A stretch of 38,521 nucleotides of DNA from an uncultured Verrucomicrobia subdivision 3 bacterium (lineage in GTDB: Bacteria; Verrucomicrobiota; Verrucomicrobiae; Limisphaerales; UBA11358): NCBI GenBank assembly GCA_903847285.1, contig CAINDH010000171.1, positions 1 through 38,521 of the forward strand, read 5' to 3'. A program made the position numbers and the translations under genes. Numbering within the stretch: position 1 is the first letter of the stretch; each line of letters opens with the position of its first letter. A model generated the notes under the pieces. It searched no databases. It was not told where the DNA came from and saw only the letters and a list, made by a program, of their open reading frames with translations. Of this stretch, positions 22,421 through 31,569 are shown in pieces.

Positions 22421-24169
22421 ATGAGGACTAAAAATTGTAGATGGTGTTTATTCGTCGTTTTATTGTTCACTGGCCTATTTCAACTAGAAGCCGCTGAGTC
22501 CGGGAAGACATCAGCATCTGTTCAGGAAAGTTGGGAGACAATTTCAAACCGATGGGGTTCAGTTTTGTTAGAAAACATTAAGCAATCAGCAAAAACCAAC
22601 GAAATTACAGCACAGTATTACTTGGCTATTCAATACTCGAAAGGCAATGGAGTTTCCAAAGATGAAGTCGAGGCGTACAAGTGGATGAAACTTGCAGCTG
22701 GGCAAGGAATGGCTCGTGCACAAAGGCGTTTGGCGTGGATGTATGAAGATGGAACCGGCGTAGATCAGGATTACGGTGAGGCTGTTAAATTCCTTCGATT
22801 GGCAGCTGCTCAAGGCGATGCCCTCGCTCAAAACAATCTCGGTTGGCTATACAAAATATGGAAAGGACTCGCTAACGACCCTTTTGAGGCAGTTAAATGG
22901 TTTCAGAAAGCAGCGCAACAAGGCGAAAAGACTGCCGCCGAAAATTTGGCTTGGATGTATAAAGATGGTAGCGGTATTGAACGTAATTTTGAACTGGCCG
23001 AACAATGGATGGGTAAGTCTGTCAATCTGGAAGAGGCCGAGGGGAAATACAAGATGGCGATATTTTTATGTAAGGTGGCGGACGCAGAATCGGATTTATA
23101 CCATCGAGACACCAATCGTTTTCCCGATGGGGGGATCACCAATGAAGAGCAATACAAAGGCACTACACGATATTTTAGTGCGGCTGAATGGTTCAAAAAA
23201 TCCGCAGAACAAGGCAGCGACAAGGCTGATTACGAGCTGGCCTATATGTATCATGTTGGCAAATTGGGCAATGATCAAAGGTCCAATTGCATACCATGGT
23301 TTTTAAAAGCAGCTGAACTGGGAAACGCGCCGGCGCAGTCGGAGGTTGGTCAACTACAACGATTCTATCCGAACAACGCTTTGCTCAAATCTGTTGACCC
23401 TGTAAAAACTCTTCTGAGGGGCGCGGAGAGCGGGAATTTTGATGCTCAGTTTCAACTAGCCAAGCGATATCAGTCTGGCGATGGCGTAACAAAAGATCCA
23501 ATTAAGTGCTACAGTTGGATGCGAAAAGCTTCGCAAAATGCTGAAACAAGCAGCAGTGTTCAAGGCGACGCGTTGTATTGCCTTGCCATGATGTATGAAA
23601 AAGGCGAAGGCGTTCAACAAGACTTTTTGCAAGCGAAAAATCTATTTATTCAGGCTGCCGAAGGCTTCAGTCAATCGGATGCAGAATACAGGGTTGGTCA
23701 AATGTATGAAAAAGGTGAAGGCCTGCCACAGGATGATTATCTAGCTGCAAGAAGTTATTTTTTGGCGATTGCAGCCTTTGCTGGGAGAGAATACAAATTC
23801 CAAGCAATGGAGCGGTTACTTGAGCTTTATGATGGGGGTAGAGGAGTGTCAAAAACTACTAAAACACCCGATGATTATGAGGATACTGTCATTGGTAGCA
23901 CCAACAAGTCGGCACTCTTGGTCAATCTTCGAGGAATGATAAAGACCCCAAAAGCACAGCTTTACGCTGGTAAAATTTACTATGAAGGCAAATTGGTTCC
24001 AAAAAACTTGGCAGACGCTGCGGCTTGGATTCAACTCGCAGCAAACCAAAAATTGGACGAGGCAATTTTAATGTCGAATCAGATTAAAGCGGAATTGTCA
24101 CCTTCACAGAAGGATGAGGCCATAAAACTTCAGGCCGATTTAGAATTTCGTATTCGTATCACACCTTAA
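22421..24169 (+). CDS. Secreted Sel1-repeat protein, 582 aa
   Basis: A signal peptide (CLFVVLLFTGLFQLEA) precedes a long array of Sel1-like repeats. Examples are YLAIQYSKGNGVSKDEVEAY, RRLAWMYEDGTGVDQDYGEA, ENLAWMYKDGSGIERNFELA, FQLAKRYQSGDGVTKDPIKC, YCLAMMYEKGEGVQQDFLQA and YRVGQMYEKGEGLPQDDYLA. These helical hairpins form a curved scaffold for protein binding, here in the periplasm or outside. The gene is clearly more AT-rich than its neighbours and uses codons such as AAA, GAA and TTG more freely, which suggests recent acquisition. The partner proteins are unknown. It starts 30 bp after aguB. Confidence 0.88.
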   Translation: MRTKNCRWCLFVVLLFTGLFQLEAAESGKTSASVQESWETISNRWGSVLLENIKQSAKTNEITAQYYLAIQYSKGNGVSKDEVEAYKWMKLAAGQGMARAQRRLAWMYEDGTGVDQDYGEAVKFLRLAAAQGDALAQNNLGWLYKIWKGLANDPFEAVKWFQKAAQQGEKTAAENLAWMYKDGSGIERNFELAEQWMGKSVNLEEAEGKYKMAIFLCKVADAESDLYHRDTNRFPDGGITNEEQYKGTTRYFSAAEWFKKSAEQGSDKADYELAYMYHVGKLGNDQRSNCIPWFLKAAELGNAPAQSEVGQLQRFYPNNALLKSVDPVKTLLRGAESGNFDAQFQLAKRYQSGDGVTKDPIKCYSWMRKASQNAETSSSVQGDALYCLAMMYEKGEGVQQDFLQAKNLFIQAAEGFSQSDAEYRVGQMYEKGEGLPQDDYLAARSYFLAIAAFAGREYKFQAMERLLELYDGGRGVSKTTKTPDDYEDTVIGSTNKSALLVNLRGMIKTPKAQLYAGKIYYEGKLVPKNLADAAAWIQLAANQKLDEAILMSNQIKAELSPSQKDEAIKLQADLEFRIRITP

Positions 24170-24266
24170 AAGTAGAGGGCTGCGTAGCGAATTGTAAAAC
24201 GAGGTGAGGCTGTTATGGCGGGAAGTTTTTTGAACATCCTTCCGCCGCCCGTGTCAATCTAGCTGT

Positions 24267-25799
24267 ATGAAATTGAATCGCACCTTCATCGGACTTTCAT
24301 CTGCGGCGGTGGTTTTGACGGCGGCCATTGCCACCGTGCATTTCGTGGCGCACGCCAAGGAAACGGCTCCCGCCGTTCGCGTGGACAGCACGCCGGTGAA
24401 CCGTGCTCCCGGTAGTGGCAATAGCTACGCAATCGTCGTCAAGAAAGTCGCGCCGAGTGTGGTGAACATTTATTCCTCGCGCCTGATCAAGCAACAGCCT
24501 CGCCGTAACCCGATGATGGATGACCCGTTCTTCCGCCAGTTTTTTGGTGGCCAATTTCAATATGATGGTCGGGAGCAAACGCGGCGCGAGAACTGGCTTG
24601 GCTCCGGCATAATTGTCACAGCAGACGGTTATATTCTTACGGCCAATCACGTCGTAGAAGGCGCGGATGAAATCAAGGTGGGCATTTCCAGCAACAGGAC
24701 GGAGTATGCGGCGGTCGTGGTCGGGACGGACCCGGTGACGGACATCGCGGTTCTGAAAATTACTGAGCGCGGCTTGCCCGCCATCGCGCTTGGTGACAGC
24801 AGCCAGGCTGAAGTTGGCGATGTTGTGCTAGCCATCGGTAATCCTTTTGGACTAGGGCAGACTGTCACGCGCGGCATCATCAGTGCCTTGGGGCGGAGCC
24901 TGCCGATGATGGATGAGGCGAGCGGACGCCGGCGCGCTCATGTGCAAGATTTCATCCAGACCGATGCAGCCATCAATCAGGGAAATTCCGGAGGAGCACT
25001 AGTGGATGCGGAAGGCCGTTTGATCGGCATCAACGACGCCATCGTCAGCCCGAGCGGCACAAGTGCCGGGATTGGTTTCGCCGTGCCGATCAATCTGGCG
25101 CGAAATGTCATGGAAGGGATTATCAATGCTGGTCGTGTCTCGCGCGGTTATCTTGGCATTGAACCGCAGGATGTGGACGCGAACCTCGCAAAAAGTTTTG
25201 GGGCGCCGAACGCCGGTGGCGCACTTATCGCGGATGTCGGTTTGGACTCTCCCGCCACCAAAGCGGGACTGATGGCGGGCGACATTATCATCGCCATCAA
25301 TGACAAGGAAATTTCCAGCGCTGACAATTTGCGACTGACCGTTTCGCAACTTCGTCCCGGTGAACCGGCGAAGGTGAAAATCATCCGTGACGGCGTGCAG
25401 AAAATTGTTGCCGTCACGCTGGGAGAAAGGCCGGATGCCGCGTTGTCTGTGGCACGACCAAAACATCCGGTCACGGAAAATCTCCGGGCCGATGCGTTGG
25501 ACGGCGTGCAGGTGCAGGACTTGGATGCAGAATTTCGCGGCCAGTTGCAAGCGCCGCTGAACATCGTTGGCGCGGTCGTGACCGATGTAGCGAGCGGTTC
25601 CAACTCCGCTACCGCAGGTTTGCGCCCTGGGGACGTCATTGTGGCGATCAACCAACAGCCCGTTGCCGATGCTGACGATGCCGTGAGCCTATGCAAATCC
25701 GCCCGCAGCGAGCAAATCCTCGTGAAAATCTGGCGGCGCACAGGCGAGAGCGCCGGCACACGCTTTATCAGCGTGGATAACACTAAGCGCGCGAAATAA
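24267..25799 (+). CDS. DegP/HtrA-type periplasmic serine protease (Do family), 510 aa
   Basis: A quality-control protease and chaperone of the periplasm. An N-terminal hydrophobic segment (FIGLSSAAVVLTAAIATVHF) acts as signal or anchor. The trypsin-like domain holds H128 in LTANHVV, D159 in PVTDIAVL and S241 in NQGNSGGALVD. Two PDZ domains follow at about 285-390 (RGYLGIEPQDV, AGLMAGDIIIAIN) and 410-500 (AGLRPGDVIVAIN). Length and domain order are those of DegP/DegQ. The LA loop is short, so regulation may differ from DegP. A DnaJ-type co-chaperone follows 77 bp downstream, giving a protein-folding pair. Confidence 0.93.
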   Translation: MKLNRTFIGLSSAAVVLTAAIATVHFVAHAKETAPAVRVDSTPVNRAPGSGNSYAIVVKKVAPSVVNIYSSRLIKQQPRRNPMMDDPFFRQFFGGQFQYDGREQTRRENWLGSGIIVTADGYILTANHVVEGADEIKVGISSNRTEYAAVVVGTDPVTDIAVLKITERGLPAIALGDSSQAEVGDVVLAIGNPFGLGQTVTRGIISALGRSLPMMDEASGRRRAHVQDFIQTDAAINQGNSGGALVDAEGRLIGINDAIVSPSGTSAGIGFAVPINLARNVMEGIINAGRVSRGYLGIEPQDVDANLAKSFGAPNAGGALIADVGLDSPATKAGLMAGDIIIAINDKEISSADNLRLTVSQLRPGEPAKVKIIRDGVQKIVAVTLGERPDAALSVARPKHPVTENLRADALDGVQVQDLDAEFRGQLQAPLNIVGAVVTDVASGSNSATAGLRPGDVIVAINQQPVADADDAVSLCKSARSEQILVKIWRRTGESAGTRFISVDNTKRAK

Positions 25800-25876
25800 A
25801 GCGCATTGCCAGAAGCCTGTTACAGATTGACGGCAGTTGAACTCAGAAGCTTCAACCTGTAACTTGCAATTCAACG

Positions 25877-26806
25877 ATGGCTGCCAAATACACAGATTAT
25901 TACTCAACCCTCGGCGTCCCGCGCACTGCGACTGAGGCCGACCTGAAAAAATCCTTTCGCAAACTTGCGCGCGAACATCATCCGGATGTCGCCAAGGACA
26001 AAAAAAAATCCGAGGAGAAGTTCAAGGAGATCAACGAGGCTTATGAAGTTCTCTCCGACTCATCCAAGCGGAAAAAATACGACGAGTTGGGTGCGAATTG
26101 GAAATCCGGCGCGGAATTTCAGCCGGGTGGCGGCGGGTTCAGCGGCGGTCAGGCGTTTCGCGGTGGACGCGGGATGAGCGAGGAAGACATTCAGTCGCAA
26201 TTCGGCGGCACAGGCTTTAGCGATTTCTTTGAGCAACTTTTTGGCCCGCGGCGCGGCGCGAGTGGCGGGTTCGGTCAGCGGGCAAACGGTGGCGCACAGC
26301 CGCCGGCCAGCCGCGATGTGGAAGGTGACATTTTAGTTTCGCTTGAAGAGGCACGGCGCGGCTCCATCCGCACTGTGACCGTGCGGCGCGAGAACACGAC
26401 AGATTCGCATCAAGTAAAAATTCCCGCTGGCATCACCGAGGGGCAGAAGCTCCGCATCAGCGGTCGCGGTGAAAACGGTGGTGATTTGTATCTAATCGTG
26501 CGCCTCGCCCGGCATCCCGACTTTGAGGTGGACGGCCACAATCTCATCCACGAACTCGAACTCGCGCCGTGGGAAGCGGCGCTCGGCGCGGAGATTTCCG
26601 TGCCCACGCTAGATGGTCGCGTGAGCATCAAAATCCCCGCTGGAACCGCCAGTGGCCAGAAACTTCGTGTGCGCGGTCGTGGTCTGGGCAAGGAAGGGGA
26701 TTTGATTGTGAATACTAAAATCGTTGTGCCGGAAAAAACTTCCGACACGGAGAAAAAATTGTGGGAACAGCTAGCACAGGAATCAAAGTTTAATCCGCGC
26801 GATTAA
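25877..26806 (+). CDS. cbpA: CbpA-type DnaJ co-chaperone, 309 aa
   Basis: A J-domain protein that stimulates DnaK. The J domain (about 6-72) has YYSTLGVPRTATEADLKKSF and the HPD motif at 35-37. A Gly/Phe-rich linker follows (about 78-135, with GGGGFSGG and DFFEQLFGPRRG). Two C-terminal substrate-binding domains follow (VSLEEARRGSIRTV, VKIPAGITEGQKLRISGRG, DLYLIVRLARHPDFEVDG). The zinc-finger cysteines of DnaJ are absent, as in CbpA/DnaJB types. The gene is on the same strand as htrA; the 77-bp gap has no clear terminator. Confidence 0.92.
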   Translation: MAAKYTDYYSTLGVPRTATEADLKKSFRKLAREHHPDVAKDKKKSEEKFKEINEAYEVLSDSSKRKKYDELGANWKSGAEFQPGGGGFSGGQAFRGGRGMSEEDIQSQFGGTGFSDFFEQLFGPRRGASGGFGQRANGGAQPPASRDVEGDILVSLEEARRGSIRTVTVRRENTTDSHQVKIPAGITEGQKLRISGRGENGGDLYLIVRLARHPDFEVDGHNLIHELELAPWEAALGAEISVPTLDGRVSIKIPAGTASGQKLRVRGRGLGKEGDLIVNTKIVVPEKTSDTEKKLWEQLAQESKFNPRD

Positions 26807-26850
26807 ATTACGTTCAGGCGAAAATCTGTTGAGTCTGACTAAGTCAGTAT

Positions 26851-27657
26851 TCACCCGCCGAAGGCTGAATATTTTTTCAACCCGCGTGCCCACATAAAGC
26901 GGGCAAAGGCATACGCCGTGAGCACCCAGGCACATTGGATGATCAGTCCGCTCCAAAGGTCTGCGCCGGTGACTTTGCCCATGTAGATGGCGATGGGGAA
27001 ATACAACTCATACGGAAACGGCGTGAAAAATAAAATCTGTTTGAGTAGTGGCGGCAACATATCCAGCGGGAAAAGATGTCCGCTGGCGACGAATTCAAAC
27101 GCGAAGACGATGAAAATGAAGGTGGAGATTTCTAAAAACCAAAACGCGAGCATGGCCATGGCGTAGGAGATAAAAAATTGCAGCAGCGCTGTCAGGAACA
27201 GCGAAATCGGAAACAGCACCAACGCCGTCTGATTGACGGGGGCAACGAAGTAGCCGCGAAAGCAGAAGATGAAAATTGTCAGCGGGATTATGGCCATCAA
27301 GACATACGCCATACGTCCGGAAAAAAACAGGCAGAGGCGATAGGTCAGGTAATCTATGGGCTTGAGCAGGAACTGGCTGATGTTGCCTTCGCGGATGTCG
27401 GCGGCAATCTGCCAATCGTCATCGTTCACCGACGAAAACACATCGACTACCGCCACAAGTAGGTAGTAAAAAATTATTTCTGCCAGAGTGAACCCGTTGC
27501 GTGTCCCTGCGGCTTGGTTGCCAGCGTAAATCGTCTGCCAAAGCGAGACCATGGCGAAGAGCGGAATGAAGCTGAACAGCGTCCGCGCGAGAAAGTTTGT
27601 CCGGTATTGCAGATTGTTCTGAAACCCGATGCCGATGACGTGTAGGTATTTTTTCAT
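26851..27657 (-). CDS. ABC-2 family exporter permease, 268 aa
   Basis: A six-helix membrane protein of the ABC-2 type. It opens with MKKYLHVIGIGFQNNLQYR and carries REGNISQFLLKPIDYLTYRL, a coupling-helix motif typical of the DUF990-like ABC-2 group that includes daunorubicin-type exporters. Hydrophobic segments lie at about 25-45, 60-80, 115-135, 145-180 and 225-250. In this group two permease genes usually accompany an ATPase gene; neither is present here, so the gene looks orphaned or its partners lie elsewhere. Its 5' leader overlaps a dispersed repeat copy (27656-27690). It converges with cbpA. Confidence 0.82.
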   Translation of the reverse strand: MKKYLHVIGIGFQNNLQYRTNFLARTLFSFIPLFAMVSLWQTIYAGNQAAGTRNGFTLAEIIFYYLLVAVVDVFSSVNDDDWQIAADIREGNISQFLLKPIDYLTYRLCLFFSGRMAYVLMAIIPLTIFIFCFRGYFVAPVNQTALVLFPISLFLTALLQFFISYAMAMLAFWFLEISTFIFIVFAFEFVASGHLFPLDMLPPLLKQILFFTPFPYELYFPIAIYMGKVTGADLWSGLIIQCAWVLTAYAFARFMWARGLKKYSAFGG

Positions 27658-27690
27658 CGCTGTCCATCCGTGGAACGTCGATTACAGCCA
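27656..27690. repeat. Dispersed repeat copy at the permease start
   Basis: On the minus strand GTAATCGACGTTCCACGGAT followed by GGACAGCGATGAAAAA resembles the repeat at 13991-14030 (CCACGGATGAACGTCGATG). The permease ATG lies inside the copy, so the repeat supplies the translation start region. Confidence 0.4.
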
Positions 27691-27696
27691 CCCAGC

Positions 27697-28629
27697 CTAA
27701 GAATTAGCCGCCGCAAGAAAACGCTCCGCATCAATCGCCGCCGCACAGCCCGCGCCAGCTGCGGTGATGGCTTGGCGATAGACGTGATCGGCGCAGTCGC
27801 CGGCCACAAACACGCCGGGGATGTTGGTCATCGTGCCTTGCTGCGGGACGATGAATCCGTTCTCATCCGTGGTGATGGCGCGCTTGAAGATGTCCGTGTT
27901 CGGCACATGACCGATGGCGATGAAAACTCCCGCGCACGGCAATTCCGATTCCGCGCCGGTCTTGAGATTTTTCAATTTTACACCGGTGACTTTGTCCTGC
28001 TTCACGTCAAGCACTTCGGTGACGGCGGAATCCCAGATGGGTTTGATCTTCGGATTCGCCAGCGTGCGCTCGGCCATGATTTTGGAGGCGCGTAATGAAT
28101 CGCGGCGATGCACGAGATAAACGACCGAAGCAAAACGCGTCAAATAAGAAGCCTCTTCGCACGCAGAATCGCCGCCGCCCACGACGACGAGCGGCTGGTT
28201 GCGGAACATCGGCAACGCGCCGTCGCACGTCGCGCAGTAAGTCGTGCCCTTGTTTTCTAACTCATGTTCGCCCGGCACGTCGAGATGCTTGTGGCTCGCG
28301 CCGGTAGCGATGATGACGGTCTCGGCTAAAACTTTTTCGCCATCCACTGTGAGCGTAAACGGGCGTTTGGAAAAATCCACAGCCTCGACCACGACCCCGA
28401 AACTGGTTTTAGCCCCAAAGCGCTCAGCCTGTTTCTGCATCCGCGTCATCAGTTCAAAGCCGTCCACGCCTTCAGGAAAGCCGGGGAAGTTTTCGACGAT
28501 GCTGGTGGTGGTCAGCAAGCCGCCGGGCTGTTTGCCCGTCAGCACTAACGGCGCAAGTTGTGCGCGCGCGGTGTAAAGCGCCGCTGTCCAGCCCGCAGGT
28601 CCCGATCCAATGATGACAATTTTTTCCAT
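27697..28629 (-). CDS. trxB: Thioredoxin-disulfide reductase, 310 aa
   Basis: A flavoenzyme that reduces thioredoxin with NADPH. It has the N-terminal FAD motif IIGSGPAGWTAALYTARA, the redox-active CATC (C132-C135) in TTYCATCDGALP, the NADPH motif VVGGGDSACEEASYLTRF with the HRR of VHRRDSLRA, and the C-terminal FAD motif PGVFVAGDCADHVYRQAITA. Length is normal for the low-molecular-weight type. The permease gene follows 39 bp downstream. The upstream 97-bp gap probably contains the promoter. Confidence 0.95.
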   Translation of the reverse strand: MEKIVIIGSGPAGWTAALYTARAQLAPLVLTGKQPGGLLTTTSIVENFPGFPEGVDGFELMTRMQKQAERFGAKTSFGVVVEAVDFSKRPFTLTVDGEKVLAETVIIATGASHKHLDVPGEHELENKGTTYCATCDGALPMFRNQPLVVVGGGDSACEEASYLTRFASVVYLVHRRDSLRASKIMAERTLANPKIKPIWDSAVTEVLDVKQDKVTGVKLKNLKTGAESELPCAGVFIAIGHVPNTDIFKRAITTDENGFIVPQQGTMTNIPGVFVAGDCADHVYRQAITAAGAGCAAAIDAERFLAAANS

Positions 28630-28726
28630 AGACGCGAAAATTAGACTGTGTTCCTCGTCGTGGCAAGTATGCGCCGAGTTAAATTTTTTTATGTAACCGA
28701 GGCTGACTGTGTGATTTGTAATTCAG

Positions 28727-29737
28727 TCATTTCTTCCAATACCCGTTTGCGTGAAACCATGTGACGGCATCCGCGAAGGCTTTCTGCGGCGGGGTCTGCG
28801 GTAGGCCGAGTTCCCGAATTGCTTTGGCTGGATTAAACCATAGTTTATGGCGGGCCAATTGCACCCCTGCTACCGGCACGCGCGGCTCGCGTCCGGTCGC
28901 GAAAGAAAAAATTTCGTTTGCCTCGGCGAAACGAAGGGCGAGCCAGTGCGGAATTGTTTTTGTAGGCGCAGGGATGCTGGTGAGGACAGATAATTCGGCA
29001 AAAGTCTGAGGCATGGTCCAGTTACCATCGCTGTTTCCCAAAATATAGCGCTGGCCGAGCGTGCCTTTTTCTGCCGCGAGAATGTGGCCGATGGCAACAT
29101 CTCGGACGTGAACCCAATTCATCCCAGTGTCGAGATACGCGGGCAGGCGTCGGTTTAGAAAATTCAGGATCAATCTTCCAGTCGGCGTGGGATTGTGGTC
29201 GCCGGGACCCACGGGCGTGGTGGGATTTACGATGACGACTGGCAGGCCCAGCTTGCGGAATAATTCCATCGCCACGGCCTCGGCCTGAAACTTGGATTGA
29301 ACATAATGGCCAAGCTCATTGCCTGGCTGATGAGTGTCAATTTCAGTGGCGGGAATAATCTTTTCGGCATTTAGTTTTGGCAGGCCGATGCACAGCGCGT
29401 TGCTGGTAAAAATAATCCGGGCGCAACCGGCGTTGCCAGCGGCAGCAAGGACATTGCGAGTGCCTTCGATGTTGATCTGGCGCATCGCCTCTGGGTGACG
29501 CGTCCATAGGCGACAATCGGCAGCGGTATGAAAACACCATTCGGAACCGGGCAACTCGCGTTCCAGCAGCGCGCGGTCAAGGATATCGCCGGTGACACAC
29601 TCGCACTTAAGTCCGAGGAGCGCGCGGTTGTTCGCATTTGCGCGGACCAAAACTTTTACGCGATGCCCGCGAGCTAAAAGTTCCTCAACAAGATTGGCGC
29701 CGACAAAGCCGGTCGCGCCGGTGACAAAGCATTTCAT
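28727..29737 (-). CDS. NAD-dependent epimerase, HpnA-like (hopanoid-associated), 336 aa
   Basis: An extended short-chain dehydrogenase. It has the cofactor motif VTGATGFVG (5-13), HTAADCRLW, the YxxxK pair Y145/K149 in HYVQSKFQAE and the run VVIVNPTTPVGPGDHNPTP. RLILNFLNRRLPAYLDTGMN and WVHVRDVAIGH follow. The last segments match the hopanoid-associated sugar epimerase HpnA closely. In the HpnA family the gene usually sits with squalene/hopene genes; none is seen here, so the substrate may differ. It is transcribed divergently from prmA across 87 bp. Confidence 0.8.
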   Translation of the reverse strand: MKCFVTGATGFVGANLVEELLARGHRVKVLVRANANNRALLGLKCECVTGDILDRALLERELPGSEWCFHTAADCRLWTRHPEAMRQINIEGTRNVLAAAGNAGCARIIFTSNALCIGLPKLNAEKIIPATEIDTHQPGNELGHYVQSKFQAEAVAMELFRKLGLPVVIVNPTTPVGPGDHNPTPTGRLILNFLNRRLPAYLDTGMNWVHVRDVAIGHILAAEKGTLGQRYILGNSDGNWTMPQTFAELSVLTSIPAPTKTIPHWLALRFAEANEIFSFATGREPRVPVAGVQLARHKLWFNPAKAIRELGLPQTPPQKAFADAVTWFHANGYWKK

Positions 29738-29824
29738 AGTGGGCTCCTAAACGAACATTGCGGCAACCCGTCGGCGTGCGCTACAAAAAAATTTCGTGTG
29801 TTTGGCGGTGTTCACGACTATTAA

Positions 29825-30736
29825 ATGGGCGACGTGAAACTCAAATCTAAAAAAACTTTGTGGCGGATTTCAGTGAAGACTTCCATCGAGGCCGAAGATG
29901 CGGTGGGCGAATTTCTTGGTGAACGACTTGGTCAGACGTCTGCCAGCTACTTTAATCTTGAAACCGGTGTCAGCTTGGTCAGCGCCTTCAGCGAGAAAAA
30001 ATTTCCGGCACGCACCCGGAGCGAAATTGCTTTGGGTCTGCAACAGATCAACCGCTGCGGGTTACAGGTGGGCAGTGGTAGGATTCAAATCGATTGCGTG
30101 AAACGTGAGGACTGGGCCGAATCATGGAAGAAGCATTTTAAGGCTATTGAAATAGGTCGAGCCTTGTTGGTAAAACCGAGTTGGATAAAAAAACAACCGC
30201 GTCCGGGGCAATCGGTTGTCATCCTTGATCCCGGCTTGAGCTTCGGCACGGGCCAGCACGCGACGACTTCATTTTGTCTGGGGCAGATCGCAGGGCAGGG
30301 CAGGGTGTCTGCGGCCAAATCTTTTTTAGACATAGGAACCGGGTCGGGAATTCTTGCGATTGCGGCGGTGAAGCTTGGTTTTCAACCGGTTCATGCATTT
30401 GATTTTGACCCGGAATCCGTGCGCGTGGCCAAAGCCAATGCCCACGTAAATCATGTTTCCGCCAAGCTGAAAATTTTTCCGGGTGACGTGACAAAATTGC
30501 CGGTCAAGGCGGCAAAACAATTCGATCTTGTCTGCGCGAACCTGATTTCCAACCTGCTCATTGCGGAAAAAGAGAAGGTTGTAGCGCGGGTGAAACCGGG
30601 TGGGACGCTGGTTTTGGCAGGAATTCTGGCGGCGGAATTTACGCTGGTGCAGAGGGCGTTTGAAAATTTAGGTCTGAAGCTGGTGTCCAGCAAGGTGGAA
30701 AAAGAGTGGCGTTCTGGTTCGTTTCGCTTCGCTTGA
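29825..30736 (+). CDS. prmA: Ribosomal protein L11 methyltransferase, 303 aa
   Basis: A SAM-dependent enzyme that trimethylates ribosomal protein L11. The C-terminal Rossmann domain shows DPGLSFGTGQHATTSFCL, motif I LDIGTGSGILAIAA (168-181), an acidic motif II in AFDFDPESVRVAKANA and the ANLISNLLI catalytic-loop strand. The N-terminal 60 residues are a small substrate-binding domain, as in known PrmA. Length is as expected. The adjacent gene is a divergent epimerase; nothing else of translation lies nearby. Confidence 0.9.
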   Translation: MGDVKLKSKKTLWRISVKTSIEAEDAVGEFLGERLGQTSASYFNLETGVSLVSAFSEKKFPARTRSEIALGLQQINRCGLQVGSGRIQIDCVKREDWAESWKKHFKAIEIGRALLVKPSWIKKQPRPGQSVVILDPGLSFGTGQHATTSFCLGQIAGQGRVSAAKSFLDIGTGSGILAIAAVKLGFQPVHAFDFDPESVRVAKANAHVNHVSAKLKIFPGDVTKLPVKAAKQFDLVCANLISNLLIAEKEKVVARVKPGGTLVLAGILAAEFTLVQRAFENLGLKLVSSKVEKEWRSGSFRFA

Positions 30737-30786
30737 AAATTATTTGAACAGTTTCAATGCGGCGCGGGTCTTAATTTCTGATTGCT

Positions 30787-30842
30787 GTTGGAATCGGTTT
30801 GATGCAGTTTGCGATTGGCATCAATTCGGCTGTAGTTCCAAC
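30787..30842 (+). promoter_or_regulatory. Nested-hairpin leader before the 55-aa gene
   Basis: GTTGGAA (30787-30793) pairs perfectly with TTCCAAC (30836-30842) and inside it TTGATGC (30799-30805) pairs perfectly with GCATCAA (30818-30824). The two stems form a long interrupted hairpin ending 11 bases before the AAAGGA ribosome site of the next gene. No T-run follows, so it is not a plain terminator for prmA. It may act as a translation or stability control element. Confidence 0.4.
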
Positions 30843-30867
30843 GTCAGTTTGTGAAAGGAAAAATGCT

Positions 30868-31035
30868 ATGATGAAAAAATCAATGGAAGTCATCAGTGAA
30901 GCAGTCCGTGCCACCGACCATCCGTTTCGTAAGACGGATCATCAACCTAAAAAGGCTCTAAAAAATCGTTACGAGCGCCGCAAAATAAAAGAACTCCTCC
31001 ATCTTGGAGATTGGTTGTCCGAGGAGACCGCGTAA
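30868..31035 (+). CDS. Small basic hypothetical protein, 55 aa
   Basis: A short charged protein starting MMKKSMEVISEAVRATDHPF and ending LLHLGDWLSEETA, with a central basic run (KKALKNRYERRKIK). The start at 30868 follows AAAGGA at 30854-30859 with normal spacing; a second ATG one codon on is equally usable. The longer frame from 30799 would overlap a structured leader. There is no membrane segment. The basic helix could bind RNA or DNA, but no family is recognised. It is separated from prmA by 131 bp and converges on the Fur-family gene. Confidence 0.55.
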   Translation: MMKKSMEVISEAVRATDHPFRKTDHQPKKALKNRYERRKIKELLHLGDWLSEETA

Positions 31036-31110
31036 AATTCGAGGACAGCTTTTCAAGAAATGTCCAGTTTGAGCCAGTCGCTTTTTTTGCGGCAGGCGGT
31101 GGTGAATGAA

Positions 31111-31569
31111 TCACCGCTGACAGTCCGGACAAATGCCAAAAAATTCCAGCTTGTGGGTCACGGATTTGAAACCGTTTCGGTCGGCGATTTTTTTCTCAAT
31201 TTCTGCTGGAAAGCATTCCGCTAGCTTTACGACGCTGGTACATACGTTGCAGATAAGGTGGTGGTGATGCCCGTCTTCATGTTCGCCTACTAATTCAAAG
31301 CGTGCAGCACCATCGTGAAAATGGAATCGTTTCACCATGCGCATCGTTTCCAGCAGGTGCATGGAGCGGTAGATAGTCGCGAGGTCGCAGGAGCCCTTTG
31401 GCATATCCTCAAAAATTTCCTTGTTCGTGAGCGGATGTGGATGTTGACGGAGGATATCTAATATGGCGGCTCGCGGGCCGGTTATTTTACGTGATTGACG
31501 CCGCAGGCGTTCGGTCAGTGTAGGTAACTCGTGCTGGGGATGCGGATGTTTGTGCGCGCAGGCTTTCAC
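31111..31569 (-). CDS. Fur-family metal regulator, probably Zur, 152 aa
   Basis: A winged-helix repressor controlled by a metal ion. The DNA-binding part is RLRRQSRKITGPRAAILDIL and CDLATIYRSMHLLETMRMV. The metal and dimer part has HEDGHHHHLICNVC. The structural zinc cysteines are C107, C110, C147 and C150. The N-terminus is His-rich (CAHKHPHPQH). The start is GTG 31569, overlapping the ZIP transporter stop codon by four bases (GTGA), so the two are translationally coupled. The link to a ZIP zinc transporter and the operator upstream of it argue for Zur over Fur or PerR; the sequence alone cannot prove the metal. Confidence 0.85.
   Translation of the reverse strand: MKACAHKHPHPQHELPTLTERLRRQSRKITGPRAAILDILRQHPHPLTNKEIFEDMPKGSCDLATIYRSMHLLETMRMVKRFHFHDGAARFELVGEHEDGHHHHLICNVCTSVVKLAECFPAEIEKKIADRNGFKSVTHKLEFFGICPDCQR

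Noticed and set aside
26835..26847. CTGACT-A-AGTCAG palindrome between cbpA and the permease gene
   Set aside because: The one-base loop cannot form a hairpin and there is no T-run; an operator is possible, but no regulator is nearby.
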